Source: Spartobacteria bacterium
Lineage (GTDB): Bacteria > Verrucomicrobiota > Verrucomicrobiia > Chthoniobacterales > Chthoniobacteraceae
Length of the DNA stretch: 43,723 nt
Assembly (NCBI GenBank): GCA_021324395.1
Contig: JAJPJG010000005.1
Coordinates: forward strand, 1-43,723
Reading direction: 5' to 3'
Of the stretch, positions 24,474 to 33,968 are shown piece after piece. Positions within the stretch are counted from its first letter, which is position 1; the number at the start of each line of letters is the position of its first letter. A program made the translations under genes and the position numbers. The notes beneath the pieces were generated by a model. It was not told where the DNA came from. It made no database searches and saw only the letters and a program-made list of their open reading frames with translations.

Positions 24474-25490
24474 CTATCGACGGAAAGCAGCGATCAAGGT
24501 GGATAGCTTTGGATTCCAACCGCGATAACCTATTCCGAAAGCGAGAGGCGCAGGATTACTCGTTCGGTATAGGTCTGCCAGCTCCGGCTGGTAGTATTGC
24601 TTGAAAATGTCAATTGGGCCCTGATAGCTGCCGAAGAGACGCAAACGCCACTTAGCCGGATCAAAGTTGCGCACCGGCACTCCTGAGTCGTCCTGCACAA
24701 TCGCTTCGCAATGGTCGAGCAGCCAGTTGCGCACATGCGAGAAGTCATTTTGATGCATGAGATACGAGGCTGATTTTGTAAAGCCCGTGCCTGCACCCAG
24801 GCCTTCGCAGAGTTTAAAGAACGGGCCATTTCCTCCGCCATTCGATAGGTCAGAACTGAAGTAATAAAGTGTCTGCGTGTGACCTGAGCCTCCATGCGAA
24901 AAGGTAATCTTCACGCCTTTACTGATGAGCTGGACATCGTGAATGTCGCAGTCCATGCGCGCCAGGAAAACATAGAGAATCGGCAGTGTGCCGTTAATAG
25001 GGCCGTTTTGTAAGTTCACCCGCATTTCTTTTGTGATGAAGAAGCTGTAGTTCATCACGGAGTTCAGCGAAGCCTCGATGTTATGCAGCGTAGGACCTAT
25101 CAATGGCGGCGGAACTTTGTTGACGTCGGGCAGGGAACCTACCGGTTCGATTCCGCATAGGACATAGCAGTCGCTATTTGGAAAAAAACTATAAGCATAC
25201 AGAAAGTCCGGGCCGCTGAATGGATAGAATACAGGCCTTGAGCTGCGATTTGCTTCACGAAGATAATCCGCAGACCAGCCACGAATCGGCGCTAACTGCC
25301 GGCGCTCCAGTTTGGCCCATGCATTGCCAAAAGAGTTTGCATGGTCCATCCATCCGGCGCTGCTTTCCAGCGACTGCAAAGGTCCGCCAACGGGCAGACC
25401 GGCGAGAAATCGCGCGGTTTCCTGATAACTCTGCCCCTTCGCATTGAACGAGAATGCAAATAGAAGCGCAGCCATGTGGATGATTTTCAT
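24474..25490 (-). CDS. Secreted protein of unknown function
   Basis: A 338-residue protein with a signal peptide (MKIIHMAALLFAFSFNAKG) and a mature part rich in aromatic residues. Visible segments include FYPFSGPDFLYAYSFFP (about residues 87-103), SFFITKEMRVNL and TLYYFSSDLSNGGG. I do not recognise a family, although the pattern suggests a globular periplasmic or outer-surface protein. Base composition is slightly lower in GC than the surrounding housekeeping genes. The ATG overlaps the stop of the amino acid permease gene (ATGA), so the two are co-translated and may work together. Confidence 0.7.
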   Translation of the reverse strand: MKIIHMAALLFAFSFNAKGQSYQETARFLAGLPVGGPLQSLESSAGWMDHANSFGNAWAKLERRQLAPIRGWSADYLREANRSSRPVFYPFSGPDFLYAYSFFPNSDCYVLCGIEPVGSLPDVNKVPPPLIGPTLHNIEASLNSVMNYSFFITKEMRVNLQNGPINGTLPILYVFLARMDCDIHDVQLISKGVKITFSHGGSGHTQTLYYFSSDLSNGGGNGPFFKLCEGLGAGTGFTKSASYLMHQNDFSHVRNWLLDHCEAIVQDDSGVPVRNFDPAKWRLRLFGSYQGPIDIFKQYYQPELADLYRTSNPAPLAFGIGYRGWNPKLSTLIAAFRR

Positions 25491-26881
25491 AATGGGGATG
25501 CTTTTGCGTGATGACCTGCTGCGACGAAGTAAACAACAAGACCTAGAAGCATGGCACCTATGCCGAGCAGGGACTCACGAGGATGGGCCTGGAACATGTA
25601 GAATACCATGAACAGACTTACAACGGCGAAGATGAGTGGCGTTACTGGATAACCCCACGTGCGGTAAGGACGCGGTAGTTGCGGCTTCGTAAAACGAAGC
25701 ACGATAACTCCAATTACTGTCAACAATGAGCAAAGGGTAAGACTTAGCTGGATGTAAATAAGAACTGTTTCAAAAGTAGCTGTTGCTAACAGCAACGTAG
25801 TTATCGCGAGTTGCGTCGCAATGGCCACGGCAGGGATTCCGGTCCTGGTTCTTTGCGCAAAGAAACGCAGTCCGTGAAAGTCTTCGCCCATTGTCATCGT
25901 GACACGAGGGCCTATCCATGTCATCGAGCTAATCGCAGAGACCAACCCAAGACAAATCAGTGCCGCCATAATCCGTGCGCCGATTTCGCCAAAGATTGAC
26001 TTACCGGCGATCAGTCCTACTTCGAGCTGGCCCGATAATTTCGCGATGGGTGTCGTATAGAGAAACGCGGCGTTTAGCGCGACATAGAGCGCGGTGACTA
26101 ACAACGTGCCGAAAAAAAGCGAGCGAGGGATGTTTCGCTGCGGATCGCGGATTTCGCCTGCGATATAAGTAGAGGCATTCCAGCCCGAGTAGGAATACAT
26201 TACGAAAACCAGGCTAATCGCAAACGGCGCGCTTATTATCTGTGAGCCAACGCCACCCGCCGGAAGAAAAGAGATTGGCTGCGAATGGCCGAGCGCAAAA
26301 CCCGCGATCACGAACGCGACGATGAGCCCGATTTTTAGCAATGTCCATGCGTTTTGAAATGCGCTACCGAGATGCAAATCGTGCAAGTGCACGAGCGAAA
26401 TGATCCAGACGACCGCGAGCGAGCTAATCAGCGGCGGAACCGGCGCGAGACCTTTAAAGTAGTTGCCGAATGCCATCGCCGCGAGCGCGACAGGCGCGGC
26501 GAAGCCGACGGTGGCCGATGTCCAACCGGCGACGAATCCGACTGACGGATGAAAGATGCGCGAGAGAAAATGGTATTCGCCGCCCGAGCGCGGCAGCGCC
26601 GCCGCCAGTTCCGCATACGACAACGCGCCGCACAACGAAGCCACGCCGCCGATCATCCAGAGGAGCACGATCGCAAAACCCGACGGCAATTTTTCCACCT
26701 GAAAACCGAGGCTCGTGAAGACGCCCGTGCCGATCATGTTCGCGACCACGATGCACGTGGCGGTAAATAAAGAAACCGTCGGCGCGTGCGGCGCGATTCG
26801 GGGCTTCGAGCGGTCCACCACGGTTACGACATCATTTTGCGCAGTCGTATGCAAGTCGGGCAAAGGTGTTAGCGATGGCAT
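25487..26881 (-). CDS. APC-family amino acid permease
   Basis: A 464-residue transporter with about 12 membrane spans. After a roughly 40-residue polar head comes TATCIVVANMIGTGVFTSLG, the first helix with the broken GTG substrate-binding motif of the APC superfamily. SYAELAAALPRSGGEYHFLSR (split), characteristic of LAT/YfnA-type members, follows. The ATG at 26881 is preferred; the longer frame to 26968 extends across the divergent response-regulator gene. Substrate is probably a neutral or cationic amino acid but cannot be fixed from sequence. Only 29 bases separate it from the divergent receiver gene. Confidence 0.9.
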   Translation of the reverse strand: MPSLTPLPDLHTTAQNDVVTVVDRSKPRIAPHAPTVSLFTATCIVVANMIGTGVFTSLGFQVEKLPSGFAIVLLWMIGGVASLCGALSYAELAAALPRSGGEYHFLSRIFHPSVGFVAGWTSATVGFAAPVALAAMAFGNYFKGLAPVPPLISSLAVVWIISLVHLHDLHLGSAFQNAWTLLKIGLIVAFVIAGFALGHSQPISFLPAGGVGSQIISAPFAISLVFVMYSYSGWNASTYIAGEIRDPQRNIPRSLFFGTLLVTALYVALNAAFLYTTPIAKLSGQLEVGLIAGKSIFGEIGARIMAALICLGLVSAISSMTWIGPRVTMTMGEDFHGLRFFAQRTRTGIPAVAIATQLAITTLLLATATFETVLIYIQLSLTLCSLLTVIGVIVLRFTKPQLPRPYRTWGYPVTPLIFAVVSLFMVFYMFQAHPRESLLGIGAMLLGLVVYFVAAGHHAKASPL

Positions 26882-26910
26882 GATGCGTGCTGACTTCTGT
26901 TCAATCGCCC

Positions 26911-27345
26911 ATGCAACCCGCCGCCAAACGAATCGATCTTCCCGACCAATACACCGGATTGCAGACAAAAAAGATTCTGCTGCTCGAGGACGACGAACAG
27001 TTTAGCGAGATCATCAAGGGCTTCCTTGAATCGCACTTCTACGAAGTAGTGGCCGTCCGCAATGGAGTCGAAGGCGTGCGTGAAGTGATGGCGAGCGATT
27101 TCGAGGTGATCATCTGCGACATGATGATGCCGACGCTGCCGGGCGACATGTTTTACTTTGCCGTTGAAAGAATCCGCCCGCACTTGTGTCCGCGCTTTAT
27201 TTTCATCACCGGTCTGCGCGGAAGTCCAAAGGTGAACGAATTCATCAAGCGCGTGAAGGGCACGATGCTCTCGAAGCCATTTCACGTTGACGACCTCATC
27301 GAAGTCATCGGCTTCGTCCAGGTTCGCGCATTGAAATATCGCTAA
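26911..27345 (+). CDS. Stand-alone response-regulator receiver protein
   Basis: A 144-residue protein consisting of one CheY-like receiver domain after a 27-residue leader. It has the acidic pair LLEDDEQF, phosphoacceptor Asp in VIICDMMMP, switch Thr in FITGLRG and Lys in MLSKPFH. There is no output domain. The ATG at 26911 is chosen; a GTG at 26887 would begin almost on top of the divergent permease start. The next gene, another receiver, follows after one base, so they form a pair. A phosphate shuttle or protein-binding switch is likely. Confidence 0.88.
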   Translation: MQPAAKRIDLPDQYTGLQTKKILLLEDDEQFSEIIKGFLESHFYEVVAVRNGVEGVREVMASDFEVIICDMMMPTLPGDMFYFAVERIRPHLCPRFIFITGLRGSPKVNEFIKRVKGTMLSKPFHVDDLIEVIGFVQVRALKYR

Positions 27346-27346
27346 A

Positions 27347-27718
27347 ATGAAAGTGCTCATCGCCGACGACGACCGCGACATCGCGGGACTGCTCGCGTTA
27401 TTCCTGAGCGACGCCGGCCATCAAGTGGTCACCGTCACGACCGGAGGACTTGACGTGATGCATCAATACGATCGCTGCCAGCCCGATGTGGTTTTGATGG
27501 ACGTGATGATGCCGCGCTTCAACGGCCTCACGATTTCGCACGCAATTTTAAGCAAAGACCCGCACGCCAAGCTCGTGCTGATGTCCGGCAAATTCTCCGC
27601 CGACCATCCATTCATCGCAAATTCCGGCGCGCTCCATTTCCTGCCGAAACCGCTGCACCTCACGGCGCTGAAGACGCTGCTCGACGAATTCGCCGGCACG
27701 CAGCAGGCCGCCGCGTAA
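27347..27718 (+). CDS. Second stand-alone receiver protein
   Basis: A 123-residue single receiver domain: acidic pocket IADDDRD, phosphoacceptor Asp in VVLMDVMMPRF, switch Ser in VLMSGKF and Lys in FLPKPLH. It starts two bases after the stop of the first receiver gene and has no output domain. It ends two bases before the stop of the convergent DUF2071 gene, leaving no room for a separate terminator. No histidine kinase is adjacent; candidates are elsewhere, or the NtrB-like kinase at 19604-20797. Confidence 0.9.
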   Translation: MKVLIADDDRDIAGLLALFLSDAGHQVVTVTTGGLDVMHQYDRCQPDVVLMDVMMPRFNGLTISHAILSKDPHAKLVLMSGKFSADHPFIANSGALHFLPKPLHLTALKTLLDEFAGTQQAAA

Positions 27719-27720
27719 TC

Positions 27721-28479
27721 TCACGGCACGCCGCGCAAATCGACTTCCTGCGGCGCGAAGACTTCCACGTCAACGCCCGTTGACGCGATGATGTGATCCG
27801 GCGAGCGACGCGGCGAGACGAAGCCGTGATCGAGAAAAAGCCGGTCGTCGAATTCATCCACGATCGCTTCGCAAAGCGGATAGGGCGAATGATGCACGCG
27901 CGCCGTAAAAAGCCGTCCTTCGTTTGCCGCGAAAAGCGCGTAGCGCTCGATCAGGAAAAACTCGAGAGAGTTCGGCGGCGCGCTTTGAATCGTCCCGCGC
28001 AGGCGGTAGCTCATGTTCGCGGCGACTCCATTCACCGCGACCGCGAAATCAACCCGATTCGTCGTCTCGTCCTTTTGCGCCTCGATTTTCGCGTAGCGAT
28101 ACGGCAGGTGATAAAGCAGCCGCGCGGCCTCGACGCCTGCGAGATGATTCGCGTCGAGCGTGTAAAACCAGATGCCCGGCGTGCCGGCCTCGTCGTAAAC
28201 ATACGTGCGGACATTCAACTCCAGGAAATCCGAGATGAATGGCAGCGCCGGCAGGAGCGGCGGACGTAACTCGCGCACAAAAAACGGCACTACGCCAATA
28301 TACGCCTTCCCACCGAATGTATCCGCATGCAAGCCCGCTGGCAGCGTCCGCTCGATTTCCGCCGCTTCATATTCCCAGTGCAGGAAAAGCAGGTCGCGCC
28401 AGTTTTGGAGTATCACCGGCGTTCCCGGCGGTCGTTCGCGCACTGACAGACGCGCCTCATCGGTTGGTTGCTGAATCAC
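27721..28479 (-). CDS. DUF2071 (YqjF-like) protein
   Basis: A protein of the DUF2071 family, function unknown, with the typical opening WRDLLFLHWEYEAAEIERTLP, the LHADTFGGKAYIGVVPF segment, and the NVRTYVYDEAGTPGIWF strand. Later, LYHLPYRYAKI and a C-terminal FLDHGFVSP also fit. The start is uncertain: the GTG at 28479 gives 252 residues and is used here. A TTG at 28569 would add 30 poorly conserved-looking residues and come within 30 bases of the divergent FHA gene. No membrane or signal segment is visible. Confidence 0.8.
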   Translation of the reverse strand: MIQQPTDEARLSVRERPPGTPVILQNWRDLLFLHWEYEAAEIERTLPAGLHADTFGGKAYIGVVPFFVRELRPPLLPALPFISDFLELNVRTYVYDEAGTPGIWFYTLDANHLAGVEAARLLYHLPYRYAKIEAQKDETTNRVDFAVAVNGVAANMSYRLRGTIQSAPPNSLEFFLIERYALFAANEGRLFTARVHHSPYPLCEAIVDEFDDRLFLDHGFVSPRRSPDHIIASTGVDVEVFAPQEVDLRGVP

Positions 28480-28598
28480 GTGCAAAAGTTCGCGCGCCGC
28501 GCCGGACTCGGCCTTGTGCGCAGCCGTCCGCCGCGAGCTTTGAGATAAATCGCGTAACCTTTCAGCCAATTTGCCTCTGCATAAGGTGGAGACAAACC

Positions 28599-28958
28599 AT
28601 GCCTTTTCTTTACCGTATCACCCCCGATGGCGTCGCCCTGCGGCGCTGGGAAATCGGCGACCAGCCGCTGGTCGTCGGCCGCTGCGAAAGCGCCACCATC
28701 CGCATTCCCGATTACCGCCTGTCCAGCGAGCATTTCGCGGTCGCGCGCGTGGCCGGCGAATTCGTGCTCGAAGATCTCGGCTCGAAAAACGGCACGTTCG
28801 TCAATGGCCGGCGCATCTCGCGGCAGACGCTGCGGTGCGAGGACCGCATCGTGGCCGGGCACACGCTGTTTTCATTCGAGGCGGGATTGAGCACAGTGAT
28901 TCACGAGCTGGAAAAGGTTCGACAGCCGAAAGAGCCCGATGCTTCGCTGTGGCAATGA
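28599..28958 (+). CDS. FHA-domain phosphopeptide-binding protein
   Basis: A 119-residue protein that is essentially one forkhead-associated domain, which binds phosphothreonine peptides. It shows the core GRCESATIRIPDYRLSSEHF (with Gly-Arg and Ser-x-x-His) and GSKNGTFVNG. The ATG at 28599 has GGTGGAG nearby. The frame is open far upstream, but that part overlaps the divergent gene. The stop overlaps the sigma factor start (ATGA). The large Ser/Thr kinase encoded two genes downstream is the obvious source of phosphothreonine ligands. Confidence 0.92.
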   Translation: MPFLYRITPDGVALRRWEIGDQPLVVGRCESATIRIPDYRLSSEHFAVARVAGEFVLEDLGSKNGTFVNGRRISRQTLRCEDRIVAGHTLFSFEAGLSTVIHELEKVRQPKEPDASLWQ

Positions 28959-29680
28959 CCGCGCCTTCCGACGCCGACATTTTCGTTACGACGCGCTGGA
29001 CGTGCGTGCTCAATGCCGCGCGCTCGGACACCACCCGCGCCCGCGATGCGCTCGCCGAATTGTGCCAGACCTACTGGTATCCGCTCTACGCCTACGCGCG
29101 ACGGCGCGGGCACAGTCCGCACGATTCCGAGGATTTGACGCAGGGTTTTTTTGCGCGGCTTTTGCGGCTCAATTCCCTCGCCGGACTCTCGCGCGAGCGC
29201 GGAAAATTTCGCGCGTTCCTGCTCGCATCGATGAATCATTTCCTCGCCGACGAATGGCAGCACGCCTCGGCGCAAAAACGCGACGTGCAGCGGACGATTT
29301 CGCTCGATGCCGAGGCGGCGGAAAACCGTTACCGGCACGAACCAGTCGAGCATCTCACGCCCGAGCTGCTGTTTGAAAAGCAGTGGGCGCTGACGTTGCT
29401 CGAGACGGTGGTGCAGCGGCTGCGCGCGGAATATGAAGCGTCCGGACGCGGCGCGCTTTTCATGGAGCTGCGCTTTGCGATCACCGGTGAGAAAAACGAT
29501 GCACCGTATGCCGAATCGGCGGCGCGACTCGGCATGAGCGAGGAGGCGGTGCGCGTCGCGGTGCACCGGTTGCGCCAGCGTTACCGGCAGTTACTTCGCG
29601 CGGAAATCGCCCAAACGGTCGCCGACGAATCTGGCCTGACGGAAGAGCTTCGCGATCTGCGCCGGATTCTCGCGAGCTGA
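28955..29680 (+). CDS. ECF-type RNA polymerase sigma factor
   Basis: A 241-residue ECF sigma factor. Region 2 is seen in AELCQTYWYPLYAYARRRG and DSEDLTQGFFARLL; region 4 in YAESAARLGMSEEAVRVAVHRLRQRYRQLL. The long linker between them and the WYPLYAYARR motif are typical of the ECF groups in Planctomycetes and Verrucomicrobia that sit beside Ser/Thr kinases. The start overlaps the FHA stop, giving coupling. No anti-sigma factor is visible; the neighbouring kinase probably controls its activity, as in other kinase-linked ECF groups. Confidence 0.92.
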   Translation: MTAPSDADIFVTTRWTCVLNAARSDTTRARDALAELCQTYWYPLYAYARRRGHSPHDSEDLTQGFFARLLRLNSLAGLSRERGKFRAFLLASMNHFLADEWQHASAQKRDVQRTISLDAEAAENRYRHEPVEHLTPELLFEKQWALTLLETVVQRLRAEYEASGRGALFMELRFAITGEKNDAPYAESAARLGMSEEAVRVAVHRLRQRYRQLLRAEIAQTVADESGLTEELRDLRRILAS

Positions 29681-29752
29681 CAGTCGCATCGTTTTTTTCG
29701 AGGCTTCGTGTAACATCCGTGCCGCCATGCCTCTGATCCCAGGTGAACACTT

Positions 29753-32700
29753 ATGACTGCTGAAAGCCTCACTTGTCCCATCTGCGGAAAACCTCTCGCG
29801 AGCGACGCGCTCATGGGCCTTTGCCCCGACTGCCTGCTCAACGCCGGATTCGGCACCGTCACCGGAGATTCGCCCGCGAAATTCGAGCCGCCGACGCCGG
29901 AGGAACTCGCGCAAAAATTTCCGCAGCTCGAAATCCTCGAACTGCTCGGGCGCGGCGGGATGGGCGCGGTTTACAAGGCGCGGCAGAAGCAGCTCGACCG
30001 CTTCGTCGCGCTGAAAATCCTGCCGCCGGGCGTGAGCCACGATCCGTCGTTCGCCGAGCGGTCCACACGCGAGGCGAAGGCGCTGGCGAAACTGCAGCAC
30101 CCGCACATCGTTACGCTCTACGAGTTCGGCGAGGCCGACGGGCAGTTCTATTTTTTAATGGAATTCGTCGATGGCGTGAACCTCCGGCAGTTGCTCAACG
30201 CCGGCCGCATCGCGCCGAAGGAAGCGCTCGCCATCGTCCCCCAGATTTGCGACGCGCTGCAATTCGCGCACGACCGCGGGATCGTCCACCGCGACATCAA
30301 GCCGGAAAACATTTTGCTCAACAAAAGCGGCGAAGTGAAAATCGCCGATTTCGGCGTGGCGAAAATCGTCGCGCGCGGCCTCGCGGAAAGCGGGGAGCAG
30401 ACCGGCGCGGGCGGTGCGGATTTCGGCCAGACCGAAGCCGGCAAAGTCATCGGCACGCCGCAATACATGGCGCCCGAGCAGCTCGCCGATCCGCTCGCGG
30501 TCGATCATCGCGCCGACATCTACGCGCTCGGCGTCGTCTTTTACCAGATGCTCACCGGCGAACTGCCCTCCGGAAAATTCGAGCCGCCCTCGCGCAAAGT
30601 GCAGGTCGATGTGCGCCTCGACGAAGTGGTGCTGCGCGCGCTCGAGAAAAATCCGGAGCTGCGCTACTCGCAGGCGAGCATTTTCAAGACGCAAGTCGAG
30701 ACAATCGCGGAGACGCCGGAAGCTGAACCTGCACCACGAATGGGTGCGTTCTGGGAGAGCCCGTCGCCGCTGCATCGGCAAGTCTTGGCGCACATGGACG
30801 CGAGTGAAAAACGCGAGATGACGATGCGGCATGTGATGTTCATGATCTGGAATTTCGCAACGTGGTTTGCGCCGGTGCTCATCATTTTTCGCATGCATGG
30901 TCAGATGCGCTGGCTCTACGCTGCGTTGACTCTCGGGCTGGGATGGGCCGGGATTCTGGTCTGGCGGAAAATGTTGCGGGAAGGACTCTCCGCCACGAAA
31001 TGGGCGCAGGAAAAGGGATTCACCCCGGCGCGGCTCAAGGAGTCGTTCAAAGCCAGCCAGCCACCGCGCTGGACCTTTGTCGTTGGAGGCATTGTGTTCG
31101 CCGGAGCGATGTTTGTCTTCGATTTCGGCATCGAACCGCACACGCACTGGTCCAGGCCTGTTTCCGTGACGATGCAATTTCTCACCGTGCTCAGCCTGAC
31201 GACGTTGTGTAGTTTTCTGATTGACCGTTTCCGCAAACGCGCACGCAAGGTGGAAAATTCCGATTCAAAAGCCGCACCGCGCTTTTCGCGCACGGCGATC
31301 TTCGGCGCGTGCTGGCCGTTTCTCGTCTTCGGCATTCTCGTTTTGCTGGCGTCGCCGCTCACCGGGCTGGAAACCGATCCGGCGATTCAGTTGGCGATTA
31401 TTTTGTCGGTGATCGGCATCACGAACTTCGGCTGGATCGCCGTTTCACAAATCCGCAACTCAGCCGGTCGCCTGCACGGAATGTGGCTCGCGGTGCTCGA
31501 CGGATTGCTCCCGCCGCTGCTCGCGCTCGATGGATTCATCGCCGTCGGACTTCACAAGCGAATCGGCATCGAGAGCATCGCGAACACTCTCACCGGCCAA
31601 CTCGGACCGGGCAAGGACGCGACATTCTATGTCACCGTTTACAATTCACTGGTCTTCGTGACTCTTGCGATTGTGGTCGCCGTAAACGTGCTAATCGTCC
31701 GCAAAGTCTGGATCGCAGTAAATTCGCCGACACAGCGCGACGTGAAGCCGATGGCTTACACCGCGCTGTTCTTCGGCGCGCTCAGCAATTTGATCCCGAT
31801 GATTTTTTACTGGAACGCGAAAGCAGTGCCGTGGATCACGCCGGAAATTCAGCAGGCGATGCTCGGGCTGACGCTGGTTGTCGCATCGCTCGCGGTCATC
31901 CTCGGCAATCTCTCGCGAGTATCGCGCGCCGGTTGGACTGGGCTCGTGCTCGGCGGCATCAGCCTCACGATTTGGATGCTCTGTTTCATCTCCGGGATGG
32001 TTAGAAACAGCGTGGCAAAGCAGCGCGATTCCGCGGATCGAAGTTGGATAACGGACGATATCTCGCGGCAGATGACTGAGCGCGATGAACTCGCTGTGAA
32101 AACAAAGCAGCTTCGCCAGGCTGCCAGCAAATCACTCCTCGCGCACGTGCATCAACTCGCGCATCTCGAGATCGATAGTTTGAATGATCCGAAGCAGCGC
32201 GAGGCCGCGCGTAACGAAGCACTCGCGGCGGGACAGGATGCGGGCGCGTTGCGCGAATTGCATTTGCAGGAACACGGGGAATTGCAGGCGCTCGAAGGTG
32301 CCATTCGGGGAAACCTCACGACCTTTGGAGAACGCTTCCTGCCAGGCGATGTCCGCGCGGCGAAGCAAGCGCAGTTGAGCGAGCTATTCGACAGGACGAT
32401 GAGGTTGCAGGACGAAACGGAAAAGAACGACAACCCGAACCGCGAGCGTTTGATCGACACTAGCCACGAACTGATCGAACTGCTCGCGGCGTGGGAAGAC
32501 AAACCCGAGCAGCGTCATCACGCGGAAATGCTCGCGAGCATTTTTCTCGGCGAAGAAAGAAATCGCGGCGCAGTCGAGACTCAACACGCTCAGGCCAGCG
32601 CCAACGCAAAAGCACTCCACGATTTCGAGCACAGCTACATGAGCGACAGTCCGGTTCCGAACGCGCCAGCTACGCCCGGCGAAACAATCATCCAGGAGCA

Positions 32701-33898
32701 CACTTGGGAACACGCGTTCCCGGGAACACCGCCTACCGCCCTGGTGGATGGACGCTGGGCGGCGAAAATCGAAAACACGAGCGATGCGCCGTTGGAATTG
32801 TCGCTCCTCAAGATCGAAAAGCCGCCGATCACGTCGATGAGGTATGCCGTGACCGGCGAGATCAAATACGCGGGCGTCCAAGGCGGAGTCTCCGTGACCA
32901 TGGGCTACTTGGAAATGTGGAACTATTTTCCGCCCCTTCATCCAGGAGCACCGGAAGGAAGATTCTTTTCACGAACGGCCGGTCCGGCCGGCTCAGGACC
33001 GATGAGTGGGATCATCGGCACATCCGATTGGCGGGAATTTTCGCTGCCCTTTGACCGCACCGGCGCAACGGGCGTGCCGGTGCGACTCGAGGTGAAGATT
33101 TTTCTGCCCGCGCGCGGCACGGTTTTCATCGGACCGCTGAAGCTCGTGCAGTTTGACGAGCCGAAACAACACGACGCGTTGCCGGCGATCAATGCGTGGC
33201 TCGCGCTGATGGACGCGAGAAAATACGCCGAAAGCTGGCAGCAGGCGGCGGAGAGCTTTCATGAAGCCGGCTCGCAGGAGAGCTGGGTAAAAGATTCGGA
33301 AAAAATCCGCCAGCCGCTCGGCAAGGTGATTTCACGCGAGCTGGCTTCGATCAAATCCATTCCTTCGCCGGACGGATTTCCACCGACGTCGGATTCGGTG
33401 GCTTATGCGGAGGCGCGATTCGACACGTCGTTTGAAAACTTCAAATCAGCGAGCGAAACCGTGACGATGATGCAGGAAAAAGACGGCGTCTGGCGCACGA
33501 TCGCATATCTCATCATTCCTGCCGATAACCCAAAAAATGAACCAAATTCGCCTGCGGAAAAAGCCGCGGTCGAAGCCGCGCAGGAATGGCTGAAAGGAAT
33601 CGACAATGGCAACTACGCGCAGAGCTACAAAGACGCCGGCGTGATCTTCCGCGCGGCATTGACCGAAGATGCGTGGGTTGCCGCGTTGAATAGCGTCCGC
33701 AAGCCGCTCGGCGATCTCGTTTCGCGCAAAATCAAATCCGCACAAAGCGCGAAGTCACTCCCCGGCGCGCCCGATGGCACTTACGTGATCATGCAGTTCG
33801 ACGCATCTTTTGCGCAGAAAAAGAATGCGGTCGAAACCGTCACCTTCATGCTCGATCAGGATGGCAGCTGGCGTTCGGTCGGCTATTACATCCGCTGA
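29753..33898 (+). CDS. Giant membrane Ser/Thr kinase: zinc ribbon, kinase, ~10 spans, tandem DUF4019
   Basis: A 1381-residue protein. An N-terminal zinc ribbon (C8, C11, C24, C27) is followed by a PknB-like kinase domain (about 60-320) with all catalytic residues: GRGGMG 66-71, Lys88, HRD 179-181, Asn186, DFG 199-201. Then come about ten membrane helices (about 360-750), a charged coiled coil (760-960) and a beta-sandwich-like region (about 980-1130). Two DUF4019 repeats follow (near 1145-1255 and 1275-1381), each with a W(x)n-PLG-SR core and DG-W end. The ATG is preceded by AGGTGA and overlaps a nine-codon mini-ORF (29727-29756). The kinase probably senses the envelope and signals to the FHA protein and ECF sigma factor upstream. 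Confidence 0.92.
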   Translation: MTAESLTCPICGKPLASDALMGLCPDCLLNAGFGTVTGDSPAKFEPPTPEELAQKFPQLEILELLGRGGMGAVYKARQKQLDRFVALKILPPGVSHDPSFAERSTREAKALAKLQHPHIVTLYEFGEADGQFYFLMEFVDGVNLRQLLNAGRIAPKEALAIVPQICDALQFAHDRGIVHRDIKPENILLNKSGEVKIADFGVAKIVARGLAESGEQTGAGGADFGQTEAGKVIGTPQYMAPEQLADPLAVDHRADIYALGVVFYQMLTGELPSGKFEPPSRKVQVDVRLDEVVLRALEKNPELRYSQASIFKTQVETIAETPEAEPAPRMGAFWESPSPLHRQVLAHMDASEKREMTMRHVMFMIWNFATWFAPVLIIFRMHGQMRWLYAALTLGLGWAGILVWRKMLREGLSATKWAQEKGFTPARLKESFKASQPPRWTFVVGGIVFAGAMFVFDFGIEPHTHWSRPVSVTMQFLTVLSLTTLCSFLIDRFRKRARKVENSDSKAAPRFSRTAIFGACWPFLVFGILVLLASPLTGLETDPAIQLAIILSVIGITNFGWIAVSQIRNSAGRLHGMWLAVLDGLLPPLLALDGFIAVGLHKRIGIESIANTLTGQLGPGKDATFYVTVYNSLVFVTLAIVVAVNVLIVRKVWIAVNSPTQRDVKPMAYTALFFGALSNLIPMIFYWNAKAVPWITPEIQQAMLGLTLVVASLAVILGNLSRVSRAGWTGLVLGGISLTIWMLCFISGMVRNSVAKQRDSADRSWITDDISRQMTERDELAVKTKQLRQAASKSLLAHVHQLAHLEIDSLNDPKQREAARNEALAAGQDAGALRELHLQEHGELQALEGAIRGNLTTFGERFLPGDVRAAKQAQLSELFDRTMRLQDETEKNDNPNRERLIDTSHELIELLAAWEDKPEQRHHAEMLASIFLGEERNRGAVETQHAQASANAKALHDFEHSYMSDSPVPNAPATPGETIIQEHTWEHAFPGTPPTALVDGRWAAKIENTSDAPLELSLLKIEKPPITSMRYAVTGEIKYAGVQGGVSVTMGYLEMWNYFPPLHPGAPEGRFFSRTAGPAGSGPMSGIIGTSDWREFSLPFDRTGATGVPVRLEVKIFLPARGTVFIGPLKLVQFDEPKQHDALPAINAWLALMDARKYAESWQQAAESFHEAGSQESWVKDSEKIRQPLGKVISRELASIKSIPSPDGFPPTSDSVAYAEARFDTSFENFKSASETVTMMQEKDGVWRTIAYLIIPADNPKNEPNSPAEKAAVEAAQEWLKGIDNGNYAQSYKDAGVIFRAALTEDAWVAALNSVRKPLGDLVSRKIKSAQSAKSLPGAPDGTYVIMQFDASFAQKKNAVETVTFMLDQDGSWRSVGYYIR

Positions 33899-33968
33899 CA
33901 CCAAATCAGAGCAGTCGCGAGTCGAAAATTCTGGCGCGTGGCGCGGATTTCGCTTTTGCAGTGCGTGT

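Noticed and set aside
28239..28598. Upstream extension of the FHA protein frame
   Set aside because: The extension overlaps the divergent DUF2071 gene and is low-complexity Arg/Ala/Pro sequence; the ATG at 28599 has a good ribosome site.
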